Source: Thermoleophilaceae bacterium (GTDB lineage Bacteria; Actinomycetota; Thermoleophilia; Solirubrobacterales; Thermoleophilaceae). From it: a stretch of 43,376 nt of DNA. A program made the translations under genes and the position numbers. The notes under the pieces are model-generated. The model was not told the DNA's origin and ran no database searches. It saw only the letters and a list, made by a program, of their open reading frames with translations. Location: contig JACCSF010000088.1 in NCBI GenBank assembly GCA_013813135.1, positions 1 to 43,376 of the forward strand, read 5' to 3'. Within the stretch, counting starts at the first letter, position 1. Each line of letters opens with the position of its first letter. Of this stretch, positions 22,039-29,967 are shown one piece after another.

Positions 22039-23657
22039 TCAGCGAGCTGAGCTGACCTCCAGCACCGCGTCCAGCTGCTCGGCCAGTATTGGCCTGGAGA
22101 ACAGGTAGCCCTGGCCGATGTCGCAGCCCAGCTCGCGCAGGGCGTCGGCCTGGTCGGGGGTCTCGATGCCCTCCGCCACCACGCACAGCTTCAGCGCGGG
22201 GCCCATCCCGACGACGGCGGCCACCAGCTCGCGGTCGGTCGTGTTCGCCGCCATGCCGCTCACGAACGAGCGGTCGATCTTCACGATGTCGACCGGCATC
22301 CGCCGCAGCTGCTCCAGCGAGGAGTAGCCGGTGCCGAAGTCGTCGATGGCAACGCGGATGCCCTCGCTGCTCAGATCGCGCAGCGCGCGGAACCCGGTGT
22401 CGCCGTCGGCCATGGCGGTGCTCTCCGTCACCTCGATCGTGAGCGAGTGGGGGTCGATGCACGACTCTCGCACACAGCCCAGCACCGTCGAGACCACATC
22501 CGGGTGCGTCAGCTCGCGGGCGCTCAGGTTCAGGGACAGGTGCAGCTGGGCGGTCTCCGGCCGCGCCTGCCATTCGGCCAGCTGCCGGCAGGTCTCGCCC
22601 ACCACCCAGGCCCCCAGCGGGACGATCAGGCCGGTCTCCTCGGCTACGTGCAGGAACCGCTCGGGCGAGATCAGACCGCGCTTCGGATGCTCCCAGCGCA
22701 CGAGCGCCTCCGCCCCCACCATCTGCCCGGTGGCGAGGTCCACGGCGGGCTGGTAGTGAAGCCGCAGCTCGCCCTGCTCCAGCGCGCGCTGCAGCTCCTG
22801 CTCGATCCGCATGGCCCGCACCGCGTCGTCGCGCATCGCGCTGTCGAACAGCTCGGTGCGCGCACCGCCGCGCTCCTTGGCCCGATACATCGCCGCGTCG
22901 GCGTCCTCGATCAGGTGTTGGCCATCGCCGCTGTCGCTGGCCTCGACCAGTGCCACGCCCACGCTCTCGCAGAGGATCGTGAACTCGTCGCCGCCGAAGC
23001 GCGCGACCGTGTCCTCTGGCCGCACCTCACCGCTCAGCCGCTCCGCAACCTCGAGCAGCACCTCGTCGCCGGCCGAGTGGCCGAGCGAGTCGTTGATGCG
23101 CTTGAAGCGGTCGAGATCGAGGAAGTACACGGCGGTCGCGCATTGCCGTTCGCGGCGGGCAAGCACCTGACGCAGGCGGTCGGCGAACAGGGCGCGGTTG
23201 GCCAGCCCGGTCAACGGGTCTACAGCGCGAGCCGCTCGAGCTTGGTCTCCATGCGCTTGCGGTCCGAGACGTCGAGGAAGACCCCGTAGAAGAGCGGGTC
23301 CACCCCCGTCTGGCGGTCGAACACGACCGTCATCTCGTCGCGGATCCAGACGTCGCGCCCATCGGCGGCGCACAGGCGGTACTCCTGGACGAGCTTCTCG
23401 CCCGACCGGGCGCACTCGGCCTCGTTCGAGACCACGCGCTCCTCGTCGTCGGGATGCAGCAGGCGGTCCCACAGCCCGCGCTCCTCCAGCCACTGGCGGC
23501 GCGGGTAGCCGAGCACGTCCTCGACGGACGGGCTGATGTAGAGGCAGCGCCCCTCGATGCCCGGCTCGAAGATGTACGCAACCGACGGGACCCCTTCGGG
23601 AAGGGGCCCGTAGCGGTTCTCGAGCGCGCGCAGCACCTGCTCGGAATATGGCCGCAC
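22039..23657 (-). pseudogene. PAS-GGDEF-EAL cyclic-di-GMP protein, frameshifted
   Basis: From GTG 23657: a PAS domain (VPSVAYIFEPGIEGRCLYIS, VEDVLGYPRRQWLEE, EYRLCAADGRDVWIRDE, GVFLDVSDRKRMETKLERLA). The frame hits TAG at 23220; restoring one base (CTG-TAG to CTGGTA) yields LVDPLTGLANRALF and the rest. GGDEF: FLDLDRFKRINDSLGHSAGD, RPED inhibitory-type site, RFGGDEF, but about 40 residues are missing between FTILCE and SVGVALVEAS. EAL: GAEALVRWEHP, LSLNLSARE, IEVTEST, AIDDFGTGYSSL, VKIDRSFV, VAEGIETPDQ, GYLFSRP, so every phosphodiesterase residue is kept. Cyclase activity is unlikely; phosphodiesterase is plausible if the frameshift is an error. Third gene of the SDR-TadA operon. Confidence 0.82.
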
Positions 23658-23671
23658 GGGGCTCTTATCGG

Positions 23672-24133
23672 CTACTTACGGCGCAAACCGAAGAAATGTC
23701 GCAGCAGCTCCGCGCTCTCGTCGGCGAGCAGGCCGCCCGCGACGTCCGGCCTGTGGTTGAGGCGCTGCTCGCCGAGCACGTCCAGCACGCTCCCCGCCGC
23801 GCCCGCCTTGGGGTCCGCCGCGGCGTAGACGACGCGCGGAACGCGCCCCAGAACGACGGCCCCCGCGCACATCGCGCACGGCTCCAGGGTCACGTACAGC
23901 ACCGTGTCGAGCAGCCGCCAGCCGCCGAGGTGCCCCGACGCCTCGCGCAGGGCGAGGATCTCCGCGTGAGCGGTCGGGTCGCCGCGCAGCTCGCGCTCGT
24001 TGCGGGCCGCCGCGATCACCTCTCCCCCGTAAGCGATCACGCACCCGATCGGCACGTCGTCGTGCTCGAGCGCCCGCTCGGCCTCGCGCAGCGCCAGCCG
24101 CATGTAGTACTCGTCGCGCGGGAAGAAATTCAC
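23672..24133 (-). CDS. tadA: tRNA adenosine(34) deaminase
   Basis: 153 residues. Zinc-dependent deaminase that converts A34 to inosine in tRNA-Arg(ACG). The zinc and catalytic motifs are intact: PTAHAEILALREA (H and catalytic E) and LEPCAMCAGAVVLGR (PCxxC). The N-terminal DEYYMRLALREAERAL is the usual TadA beginning and LNHRPDVAGGLLADESAELL the usual end. The GTG start overlaps the stop of the upstream SDR gene (GTGA at 24130-24133), showing coupling. The PAS-GGDEF-EAL gene starts 14 bp after its stop. Confidence 0.93.
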   Translation of the reverse strand: MNFFPRDEYYMRLALREAERALEHDDVPIGCVIAYGGEVIAAARNERELRGDPTAHAEILALREASGHLGGWRLLDTVLYVTLEPCAMCAGAVVLGRVPRVVYAAADPKAGAAGSVLDVLGEQRLNHRPDVAGGLLADESAELLRHFFGLRRK

Positions 24134-25239
24134 GGCCGCGCCACGAGCTTGCGGCCCACGTAGCGCTCCGCGAGCTCCAGACCGCCGAGCAGGCCGGCCC
24201 GGCCCGCCAGCCGCACCCCCGCCGCCGCCAGCGACAACGCGGACGGCTTCCCAACGCTCAGCCCGCCGCCGTCGAGCAGCTCGCGGTACCAGTCGATCGT
24301 GTCCCTGAGGGTGCGGTCCAGCGGCCGGGCGCGGTAGCCCAGCTCGCGCCGCGCCTTGGCCGAGGAGTAGCGCCAGTTCTGCGCCATGAGGACAATGCCC
24401 TCCGCCGCCACCAGGGTCGGCAGCCCGAGCGATTCCGCCGCGCGCGCGGCGGCGCCCGCCTCGGGCGGCAGCACGACCAGCGGGTGGTGCACGCAGGACA
24501 GCTCGCCCACCCGCTCGAGCAGCTCGACCCAGCGGGCGTCGTGTCCACCCAGGACGTAGCGCTCGCCGGAACGCCCGCGCTCGGCCGCGAGCAGGTGCCC
24601 CTTGGCGACGTCGCGCACGTCGACCACGTTGGTCTGCCCGTCCACCACCGCCGGCAGCCGCCCGCGCAGGTAGTTGCCGATCATCCGGGTGGACGTCTCG
24701 CCCGGCTGCGAGCGGTCCACGGGAGCGCCGAACACGTACGAGGGGTTCACGACCACCACCTCCACCCCCAGTCGCGCGCCCGCCGCCAGCGCCTCCGACT
24801 CGCCCTCGTGCTTGGCGTCCGGGTACGTCATCCCGAGGCCCCAGCCGCGGTAGACGTCCTCCTCGGTCCCCGGCCGGTCGGCGGGCGCCGGCCCGATGCC
24901 GGCCACACTCGACGTCACGACGACGCGTCGGATCCCCTCTGCCGCGGCCGCCTCCACCGCGATCCGCGGGGCCAGGGCGTTGACCTGCCAGACCCGCTCG
25001 GGCGGCCGCGATCCCACCAGGCCGGCGGCATGGAAGACCGTCTCACAGCCGCGGAACGCTCGCCGCAGCGCGGCGCGGTCGAGCACGTCCGCCCTGACCG
25101 CCTCCACCTCCAGCCCCCCGAGCCGTGCGAGCCGCGCCTCGTCCCGGTAGGTCACGCGGGGGGCGCCATGGGCCTCGGCCGCAAGCTTCGCCAGATGCGC
25201 GCCGATGAATCCCGTGGAGCCCGTGATGCAGACCGTCAC
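24130..25239 (-). CDS. Extended SDR (NAD-dependent epimerase/dehydratase, HpnA-like)
   Basis: 369 residues from GTG 25239. Rossmann motif VTVCITGSTGFIGAHLAKLA, then ADVLDRAALRRAFRGCETVF and HAAGLVGSRPPE. The catalytic region has TSSVAG (Ser) and MTYPDAKHEGESEAL (Tyr-x3-Lys). Further typical pieces are NPSYVFGAPVD, VDVRDVAKGHLLAAERG and GERYVLGG. This places it among dihydroflavonol-reductase/hopanoid-associated sugar epimerase-like extended SDRs; it acts with NAD(P) on a sugar or a 3-hydroxy intermediate. It overlaps tadA. The upstream ATG at 25299 was rejected because the Rossmann strand begins right at the GTG. Confidence 0.87.
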   Translation of the reverse strand: MTVCITGSTGFIGAHLAKLAAEAHGAPRVTYRDEARLARLGGLEVEAVRADVLDRAALRRAFRGCETVFHAAGLVGSRPPERVWQVNALAPRIAVEAAAAEGIRRVVVTSSVAGIGPAPADRPGTEEDVYRGWGLGMTYPDAKHEGESEALAAGARLGVEVVVVNPSYVFGAPVDRSQPGETSTRMIGNYLRGRLPAVVDGQTNVVDVRDVAKGHLLAAERGRSGERYVLGGHDARWVELLERVGELSCVHHPLVVLPPEAGAAARAAESLGLPTLVAAEGIVLMAQNWRYSSAKARRELGYRARPLDRTLRDTIDWYRELLDGGGLSVGKPSALSLAAAGVRLAGRAGLLGGLELAERYVGRKLVARP

Positions 25240-25298
25240 AACTTCACTGGACTGGCGTTGTTCGAGCGTTCGTACACTGCGCAGCCCACCGTAACCCA

Positions 25299-26570
25299 AT
25301 GCCGACTCGCTTCATTCTCCTTCTGGCCGCACTCCTCGGCCTGCTCGCGCTCGCCCCCACGGCCGGGGCCGCGAAGTACGTGCCCGGCGAGGTGGTCGTG
25401 GGCTACAAGAACGGCTCCGTCACCACGGTCGCGACCGAGGACGGGCGGTCCGTACACGAGACCGCCACCACCCTGCGCCGCCATCCGGAAGTGGCCTACG
25501 CCGTGCCCAACTACGTGGCGCACGCGGCGCAGTTCACGCCCAACGACCCGTTGCTCCGGCGCCAGTGGAACTTCACCGGGACGTTCGGCATCGGCATGCC
25601 CGAGGCATGGGCGCTGGCCAGCGCCGCCGGAGCGCCGGGCGGTCGCGGCGCCGTGGTGGCCGTGCTCGACAGCGGCGTCGCGTTCGAGCGCTACGGCGGC
25701 TTTCGGCGCGCGCCGGACCTGTACCGCTCCACGTTCGTGCGCCCCTGGGACTTCGTCGACCACGACCGCCACCCCAACGACAGGTACGGCCACGGCACGC
25801 ACGTGACGGGCACCATCGCCCAGGCCACCAACAACGGCGTGGGCGTTGCCGGGGCGGCCTATGGGGTGAAGGTCATGCCCCTCAAGGTGCTCGACGACTG
25901 GGGCCAGGGCGACTCCGTGGCGATCGCCAAGGCGATCCGGTACGCGGCCAGGCACGGGGCCGACGTGATCAACCTCTCGCTCGAGTTCGAGCGCAGCGTC
26001 GTCGCGGCCGAGATCCCCGAGATCCTGGCGGCGATCCGCTACGCCCGCGGGCGCGGCGCGGTGATCGTCGCCGCAGCCGGCAACACGGGTCATAAGTTCC
26101 TGCGCCGCGTGGCCTACCCCGCACGCGCGAGCGAGGTGATCGCGGTGGGCGCCACCACCCGCCACGGGTGCCGCTCGGAGTACTCGAGCTATGGCGCCGA
26201 CCTCGACGTCGTCGCGCCGGGCGGCGGGGTGGACGCCGACCCGGCGGCGACGGAAGAGGACGCCGTCTGCCAACCCGAGACCTCCGGCGACTGGATCTTC
26301 CAGGAGACGTTCACCGGGAGCAGCGTGCGCCGGTTCGGTCTCCCGCGCGGCTACGAGGGGACCTCTATGGCAAGCCCGCACGTGGCCGCCATCGCGGCGC
26401 TGATCATCGCGTCCAAACGACTCGGCGGCCATCCCGCCCCGAGCATGGTCCAGGCGCACATCCAGGCGACGGCACGCGACCTGGGCCGGCCTGGCCTCGA
26501 CTCGCGCTACGGCTGGGGTCTGGTGGACGCGGCGCGCGCGCTGCGCTGCCCGCCGCTCACTCCCTGCTGA
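25299..26570 (+). CDS. Secreted subtilisin-family (S8) serine protease
   Basis: 423 residues. The signal peptide RFILLLAALLGLLALAPTAGA suggests export. A short prodomain-like part (YVPGEVVVGYKNGSVTTVAT, HPEVAYAVPNYVAH) resembles the I9/fervidolysin-type propeptide. The catalytic core is complete: VVAVLDSGVA (Asp124), YGHGTHVTGTIAQ (His165), VIVAAAGNTG (oxyanion Asn262) and GTSMASPHVAAIAAL (Ser356). It ends with YGWGLVDAARAL, normal for S8 enzymes; no anchor or extra domain follows. Extracellular endopeptidase by family. Divergent from the SDR-tadA operon, with 60 bp between. Confidence 0.92.
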   Translation: MPTRFILLLAALLGLLALAPTAGAAKYVPGEVVVGYKNGSVTTVATEDGRSVHETATTLRRHPEVAYAVPNYVAHAAQFTPNDPLLRRQWNFTGTFGIGMPEAWALASAAGAPGGRGAVVAVLDSGVAFERYGGFRRAPDLYRSTFVRPWDFVDHDRHPNDRYGHGTHVTGTIAQATNNGVGVAGAAYGVKVMPLKVLDDWGQGDSVAIAKAIRYAARHGADVINLSLEFERSVVAAEIPEILAAIRYARGRGAVIVAAAGNTGHKFLRRVAYPARASEVIAVGATTRHGCRSEYSSYGADLDVVAPGGGVDADPAATEEDAVCQPETSGDWIFQETFTGSSVRRFGLPRGYEGTSMASPHVAAIAALIIASKRLGGHPAPSMVQAHIQATARDLGRPGLDSRYGWGLVDAARALRCPPLTPC

Positions 26571-26574
26571 GCGA

Positions 26575-27018
26575 CTAGGTGGTCCGGATGATCATCACGC
26601 TGCACGGCGCGTGATGAGAGACCTTGTTAGGCACGCTGCCGAGCAGGAAGCGCTTGGCTCCCGTCATGCCCTTGTTGCCGACCACGATCAGGTCGGCCCC
26701 CTGCTCCTCGGCAACGTCGAGGATGGCGTCGGCGGGGTCGCCCTCGCGCGCGTGCGTCTCCACCCGCACGCCCTGCTCCTCCAGGGCCTTGGCCGCCTCC
26801 TTCAGCGTGGCGCTGACGTCCTCGCGCGGGTTGACCATCCACTGCAGGTCGTCCGGCACCTGCTGGCGCTCCTCGCGCAGTCTCCCCTCGGGCACCGGCT
26901 CGTACGCGCTTACCAGGTGGATCTTCGCGTCGAGGCGCTTGGCCAGGTCGCTCGCCTGCCTTACCGCCTCCTGCGCGGTCTCAGACCCGTCCGTGCCGAC
27001 GATCATGGAGTTGAACAT
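26575..27018 (-). CDS. Universal stress protein (UspA)
   Basis: 147 residues from ATG 27018 (ATGs at 27027 and 27030 are alternatives). UspA fold: MIVGTDGSETAQEAVRQASD, IHLVSAYEPVP, an insert with charged residues, AILDVAEEQGADLIVVGNKG and the ATP-binding G-2x-G-9x-G-S pattern seen as GNKGMTGAKRFLLGSVPNKV, then HHAPCSVMIIR. A nucleotide-binding stress protein. It is divergent from a NarL-type response regulator with only about 30 bp between starts, suggesting shared, possibly leaderless, promoters. Similar UspA/regulator pairs occur in stress and dormancy regulons. Confidence 0.9.
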   Translation of the reverse strand: MFNSMIVGTDGSETAQEAVRQASDLAKRLDAKIHLVSAYEPVPEGRLREERQQVPDDLQWMVNPREDVSATLKEAAKALEEQGVRVETHAREGDPADAILDVAEEQGADLIVVGNKGMTGAKRFLLGSVPNKVSHHAPCSVMIIRTT

Positions 27019-27048
27019 CGCGCGCATCATACGGTTAGGCTGCTTGTG

Positions 27049-27675
27049 GTGACGGCGACGACGAAGTGCCTGGCCGTGGATGACCATCCCGCGGTGCGGC
27101 AGGGGCTCGGGCTCATGTTCGGGGACACCCCCGACCTCGAGCTGGTCGGCCACGTTGACAGCGGCGAGGATGTCGTCGAAGCCGTCGAGCGCCTGCAGCC
27201 CGAGGTCGTGATCATGGACGTGCGGCTCCCCGGGATCGACGGGATCTCCGCCATCAAGCGGATCGCGGAGGCCAGCCCCGGGGTGAAGACCGTCATGTTC
27301 TCCGCATACGGGGACAAACGCCTGCTCTCCGATGCGATCGCCGCCGGCGCGCGCGGCTACGTGATGAAGGGCTCGCCGCCCGAGGACCTGCTGCGCGCCA
27401 TCCGCACGGTGGTCGGGGGCAAGCCGTTTGTCGATCCCTCGCTGTCGCCCGCGCTGCTGATGTCACAGGTCGGGCCCGACGCGCCGCTGTCGGAACGCGA
27501 GCGCGAGATCCTCCAGCTGCTCGCCGAGGGCCTTCACACGGAGGAGGTCGCGCGGCGCATCGGGCTCTCCACCGAGACCGTCAAGTCGGACACCAAGCGC
27601 GCGATCCTCAAGCTCGAGGCCGACTCACGCGTGCACGCGGTCGCGATCGCCCTGCGTCAAGCCATCATCGAGTAG
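27049..27675 (+). CDS. NarL/FixJ-family response regulator
   Basis: 208 residues. Receiver domain: CLAVDDHPAVRQGLGLMFG (acid pocket DD), VVIMDVRLPGIDGISAIKRI (phospho-acceptor Asp about residue 57), TVMFSAYGD, YVMKGSPPEDLLRAI (Lys). Output: LSEREREILQLLAEGLHTEE and VARRIGLSTETVKSDTKRAI, a LuxR-type helix-turn-helix. The start is the second of two adjacent GTG codons (27046, 27049). No histidine kinase gene is adjacent, so it is an orphan here. It partners divergently with UspA. Confidence 0.91.
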   Translation: MTATTKCLAVDDHPAVRQGLGLMFGDTPDLELVGHVDSGEDVVEAVERLQPEVVIMDVRLPGIDGISAIKRIAEASPGVKTVMFSAYGDKRLLSDAIAAGARGYVMKGSPPEDLLRAIRTVVGGKPFVDPSLSPALLMSQVGPDAPLSEREREILQLLAEGLHTEEVARRIGLSTETVKSDTKRAILKLEADSRVHAVAIALRQAIIE

Positions 27676-28843
27676 GGGCGCCGCGGTGGAGCTGCCCCGC
27701 TTCTGGATCGTCATCCAGGTCCTGATCGTGATCTTCGTCCTGATCGGGGCGGTCATCGCGATCACGAAGCTGGCCTGACTCGGGCAGCTCGATCTGGCTG
27801 AGTCTTCGCCGGCGATCGCTTTCCTCGATCGGCTTGACCCAGAACTCCTCGGTCACGATCACGATCAGCGCGAGGATCGGCACGGCCACGAACAGGCCCA
27901 CGAAGCCGAACAGCTGCCCGATCACCACGACCCCGATCGCGATCATGGCCGGGTGTATGCGCGTCCGCTGCGACATCACGATCGGGATCGTCACGTTGCT
28001 CTCGATCTGCTGCACGAGCACATAGACGGCAAGCGTCAATAGGGCCTTGCCGGGCGAGTCCGTCAGGGCGAACAGCACGGGCGGGATGGCGCCGGCGATG
28101 GCCCCGAAGTAGGGCACCACCACGAACAGCGCCGAGAGCACCGCGAAGAAGATCGCGAAGTCGAGCCCGATCAAGGTCAGCCCGATGAACGTGAGGACGA
28201 ACGTGGCGAGCATGTCGACCGCCACCCCCTCCATCCACCCGATCCAGGCGCGCCGGACGCGTCCCAGGACGTGGCGCACGTGCTCGCGGCGCGGTGGCGG
28301 GAACAGGCTGACGAGCCCATTGACCAGCGGCCCTGGACGGATCGCCATGTAGTAGGCGGTGATCAGGATCAGCACCAGCGCGCCGAGGATGCCGGCCACG
28401 TTGAGGCCGATCGAGGTGATCGGGCCGATCAGGCGCTCGGGGTCGTTGGTCCACTTCTCGACGAACTCCTGGACGCGGTCGCCGACCTGGCCGGGGTCCT
28501 CGCCGGTCACGTCGGCGTAGGTCGTTTCCAGGTCGTCGACGATGCCCGGGACGGCGTTGACGAACTCGTCCGTCTGGTCGACGAAGGGCGGGATCAACAG
28601 CGTGATCAACAGGGCCACGACCGCGATCCCGCCCAGCAAGCCGATGAGCGCCCCGATCGGCCGCGGCAGCCCGCGCCGCTCGCAGCGGGTCGCCGCGGCG
28701 GCCAGCGGGATCGCGAAGACGATCGTGATCAGGATCGCCAGCAGCAGCGTCACGAGCTGGCGGAACAGCAGCCCGAACAGCAGCAGCCCTGCCGCGAGCA
28801 GGACAGCGCGGTATGCGACGGGAGGACTGCCTTCCTCGCTCAC
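27665..28843 (-). CDS. AI-2E family transporter (UPF0118)
   Basis: 392 residues from GTG 28843. The polytopic family layout is present: two N-terminal helices (VLLAAGLLLFGLLFRQLVTL, LLAILITIVFAIPLAAAA), IGALIGLLGGIAVVALLITL, a periplasmic stretch (VDDLETTYADVTGEDPGQVG), ILGALVLILITAYYMAI, the conserved region VLGRVRRAWIGWMEGVAVDM, and the C-terminal helices with VVPYFGAIAGAIPPVLFALT and VLVQQIESNVTIPIVMSQRT, then HPAMIAIGVVVIGQLFGFVG. Homologues export AI-2 or act as Na+/H+ antiporters; the substrate is unknown. Residues about 356-385 form a strongly charged tail rich in Asp and Arg that is antisense to a possible membrane peptide, so the true C-terminus may be earlier. Confidence 0.88.
   Translation of the reverse strand: MSEEGSPPVAYRAVLLAAGLLLFGLLFRQLVTLLLAILITIVFAIPLAAAATRCERRGLPRPIGALIGLLGGIAVVALLITLLIPPFVDQTDEFVNAVPGIVDDLETTYADVTGEDPGQVGDRVQEFVEKWTNDPERLIGPITSIGLNVAGILGALVLILITAYYMAIRPGPLVNGLVSLFPPPRREHVRHVLGRVRRAWIGWMEGVAVDMLATFVLTFIGLTLIGLDFAIFFAVLSALFVVVPYFGAIAGAIPPVLFALTDSPGKALLTLAVYVLVQQIESNVTIPIVMSQRTRIHPAMIAIGVVVIGQLFGFVGLFVAVPILALIVIVTEEFWVKPIEESDRRRRLSQIELPESGQLRDRDDRPDQDEDHDQDLDDDPEAGQLHRGAPTR
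27686..27778 (+). CDS. 30-residue single-helix membrane peptide (candidate)
   Basis: GTG 27686 to TGA 27776-27778, ten bases after the response-regulator stop. The peptide VELPRFWIVIQVLIVIFVLI continues GAVIAITKLA: a short polar start, about 22 hydrophobic residues and a Lys near the end, typical of small bitopic membrane proteins. AGGGG lies a few bases upstream. It overlaps the 3' end of the AI-2E transporter gene antisense, whose Asp/Arg-rich tail there is the mirror image of these Ile/Val codons. At most one of the two readings is likely to be under selection. Confidence 0.5.
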   Translation: MELPRFWIVIQVLIVIFVLIGAVIAITKLA

Positions 28844-28889
28844 TACCCCATCAACGGTACCCGCGCACGCAGCGGGAGCCCAGAACGAC

Positions 28890-28913
28890 GACGCGCGCCG
28901 AGCGGCGCGCGTC
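28890..28913. terminator. Perfect 10-bp GC hairpin
   Basis: GACGCGCGCC-gagc-GGCGCGCGTC, a perfect stem with a 4-nt loop, between the AI-2E start (28843) and the CsbD stop (28943). It stands where a terminator of the CsbD gene would be. There is no clear T run, as is common in such GC-rich genomes. Confidence 0.5.
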
Positions 28914-28942
28914 CTCGAGTTCCATTGATTGCGGCGACTGGC

Positions 28943-29131
28943 TCAGGTGCGGCGGTCGAGGTCGGCCACATCCTGCGCCTTCTCCTCGACTCGGTCCTGC
29001 GCATCGGCGAGCTTGTCCTTCTCCTCGCCCTTGCGCTCCTCGCGGCGGCCCTGGGACCGCAGCGAGCCGTCGCCGGTGATGTCGCCCGCGGCCTTCTTGG
29101 CCCGTCCGGTGATCTTGTCCAGAATGCTCAT
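28943..29131 (-). CDS. CsbD-family stress protein
   Basis: 62 residues from ATG 29131: MSILDKITGRAKKAAGDITG, then DGSLRSQGRREERKGEEKDK and LADAQDRVEEKAQDVADLD. This is the small, highly charged, helical CsbD pattern (K-I-x-G-x-x-K-x-x-x-G-x-x-T-G/D). CsbD proteins are induced by general stress; the molecular function is unknown. Followed by a GC hairpin at 28890-28913, and divergent from plsC-like 29184. Confidence 0.85.
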   Translation of the reverse strand: MSILDKITGRAKKAAGDITGDGSLRSQGRREERKGEEKDKLADAQDRVEEKAQDVADLDRRT

Positions 29132-29183
29132 GTGACCATGGTACCCGCCCGGAACGCCCGGAAACAGCTGTAGCTTCCGGCAG

Positions 29184-29951
29184 GTGACCAACGAGCAGGC
29201 GCACCGCCTCGCGCGCGAGAAGGGCGTGTCGCGGCCGCTGTACGCGTTCGTCCGAGCACTGGTGACGCCCTTCCTGCGGATCTGGTTCCGCATGCACGTG
29301 TCGGCGGCGGAGCACATCCCGGAGAAGGGTGCGGCCATCGTCGCCCCCAACCACAAGAGCTTCTGGGACTCGTTCTTCATCGCCGTCTGCACGCGGAGGC
29401 ACGTGCGCTACATGGCCAAGACGGAGTTGATCGAGGCGCGCTACGGCCGCCTGCTGGTGCGTCTGGGCGCCTTTCCCGTGCGCCGCGGCAGCTCCGATGC
29501 CGACGCGCTCGAGACGGCCCGGGTGATCCTCGAGCAGGGCGGGCTGCTCGCCCTGTTCCCAGAGGGCACCCGGGTGCGCGACCCCGAGGAGCTCGGTAAC
29601 CCCAAGCGCGGCGCCGGCCGGCTGGCCCTCGAGTGCGGCGCGCCGCTGATACCCACGGCGATCACCGGCACCGAGGAGCTTTTCCTGGGCCCGTTCCCAA
29701 AGCCGCGCCGCGTGCAGGTGGCGTTCGCCGAGCCGATCGCGGCGTCGGAACTGGCCTCGACGCCGGAGGCGGCGGGCGAGCCGGTGGACGAGCTGCTGTG
29801 GCCCGAGGTCGAAGGCGAGTACCGGCGGCTGAGGGCCCGACCGGGAGCGATCGCAGCGGCGCTGGCCGCTCTGGGGATCGGCAGCGGCCTGCTCGTCCAG
29901 CGCCGCCGCGCGGCGGCCGCGAAGCGCTCGCGGTTACAATGGCGTCGCTGA
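29184..29951 (+). CDS. 1-acyl-sn-glycerol-3-phosphate acyltransferase (PlsC family)
   Basis: 255 residues from GTG 29184. Membrane-associated acyltransferase of phospholipid synthesis that acylates lysophosphatidate. Motif I NHKSFWDSFF (HX4D) is at about residue 53, motif II is GAFPVRRGSSDADAL, and motif III is LLALFPEGTRVRD (FPEGTR). An amphipathic N-terminal region (YAFVRALVTPFLRIWF) probably contacts the membrane. The C-terminal tail contains a hydrophobic segment (IAAALAALGIGSGLLV) and ends in basic residues. Complete. It stands alone between CsbD and a convergent PPOX-fold gene. Confidence 0.9.
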   Translation: MTNEQAHRLAREKGVSRPLYAFVRALVTPFLRIWFRMHVSAAEHIPEKGAAIVAPNHKSFWDSFFIAVCTRRHVRYMAKTELIEARYGRLLVRLGAFPVRRGSSDADALETARVILEQGGLLALFPEGTRVRDPEELGNPKRGAGRLALECGAPLIPTAITGTEELFLGPFPKPRRVQVAFAEPIAASELASTPEAAGEPVDELLWPEVEGEYRRLRARPGAIAAALAALGIGSGLLVQRRRAAAAKRSRLQWRR

Positions 29952-29967
29952 ACGGCGTTCGGGCCGA

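Noticed and set aside
25236..26459. 407-codon minus-strand open frame opposite the subtilase
   Set aside because: Its sequence is rich in Arg/Gly/His/Val with no fold, while the plus strand encodes a protease with a full catalytic tetrad.
26611..27045. N-terminal extension of the response regulator back to 26611
   Set aside because: It would be antisense of the universal stress protein gene and has no domain; GTG 27049 fits the receiver domain start.
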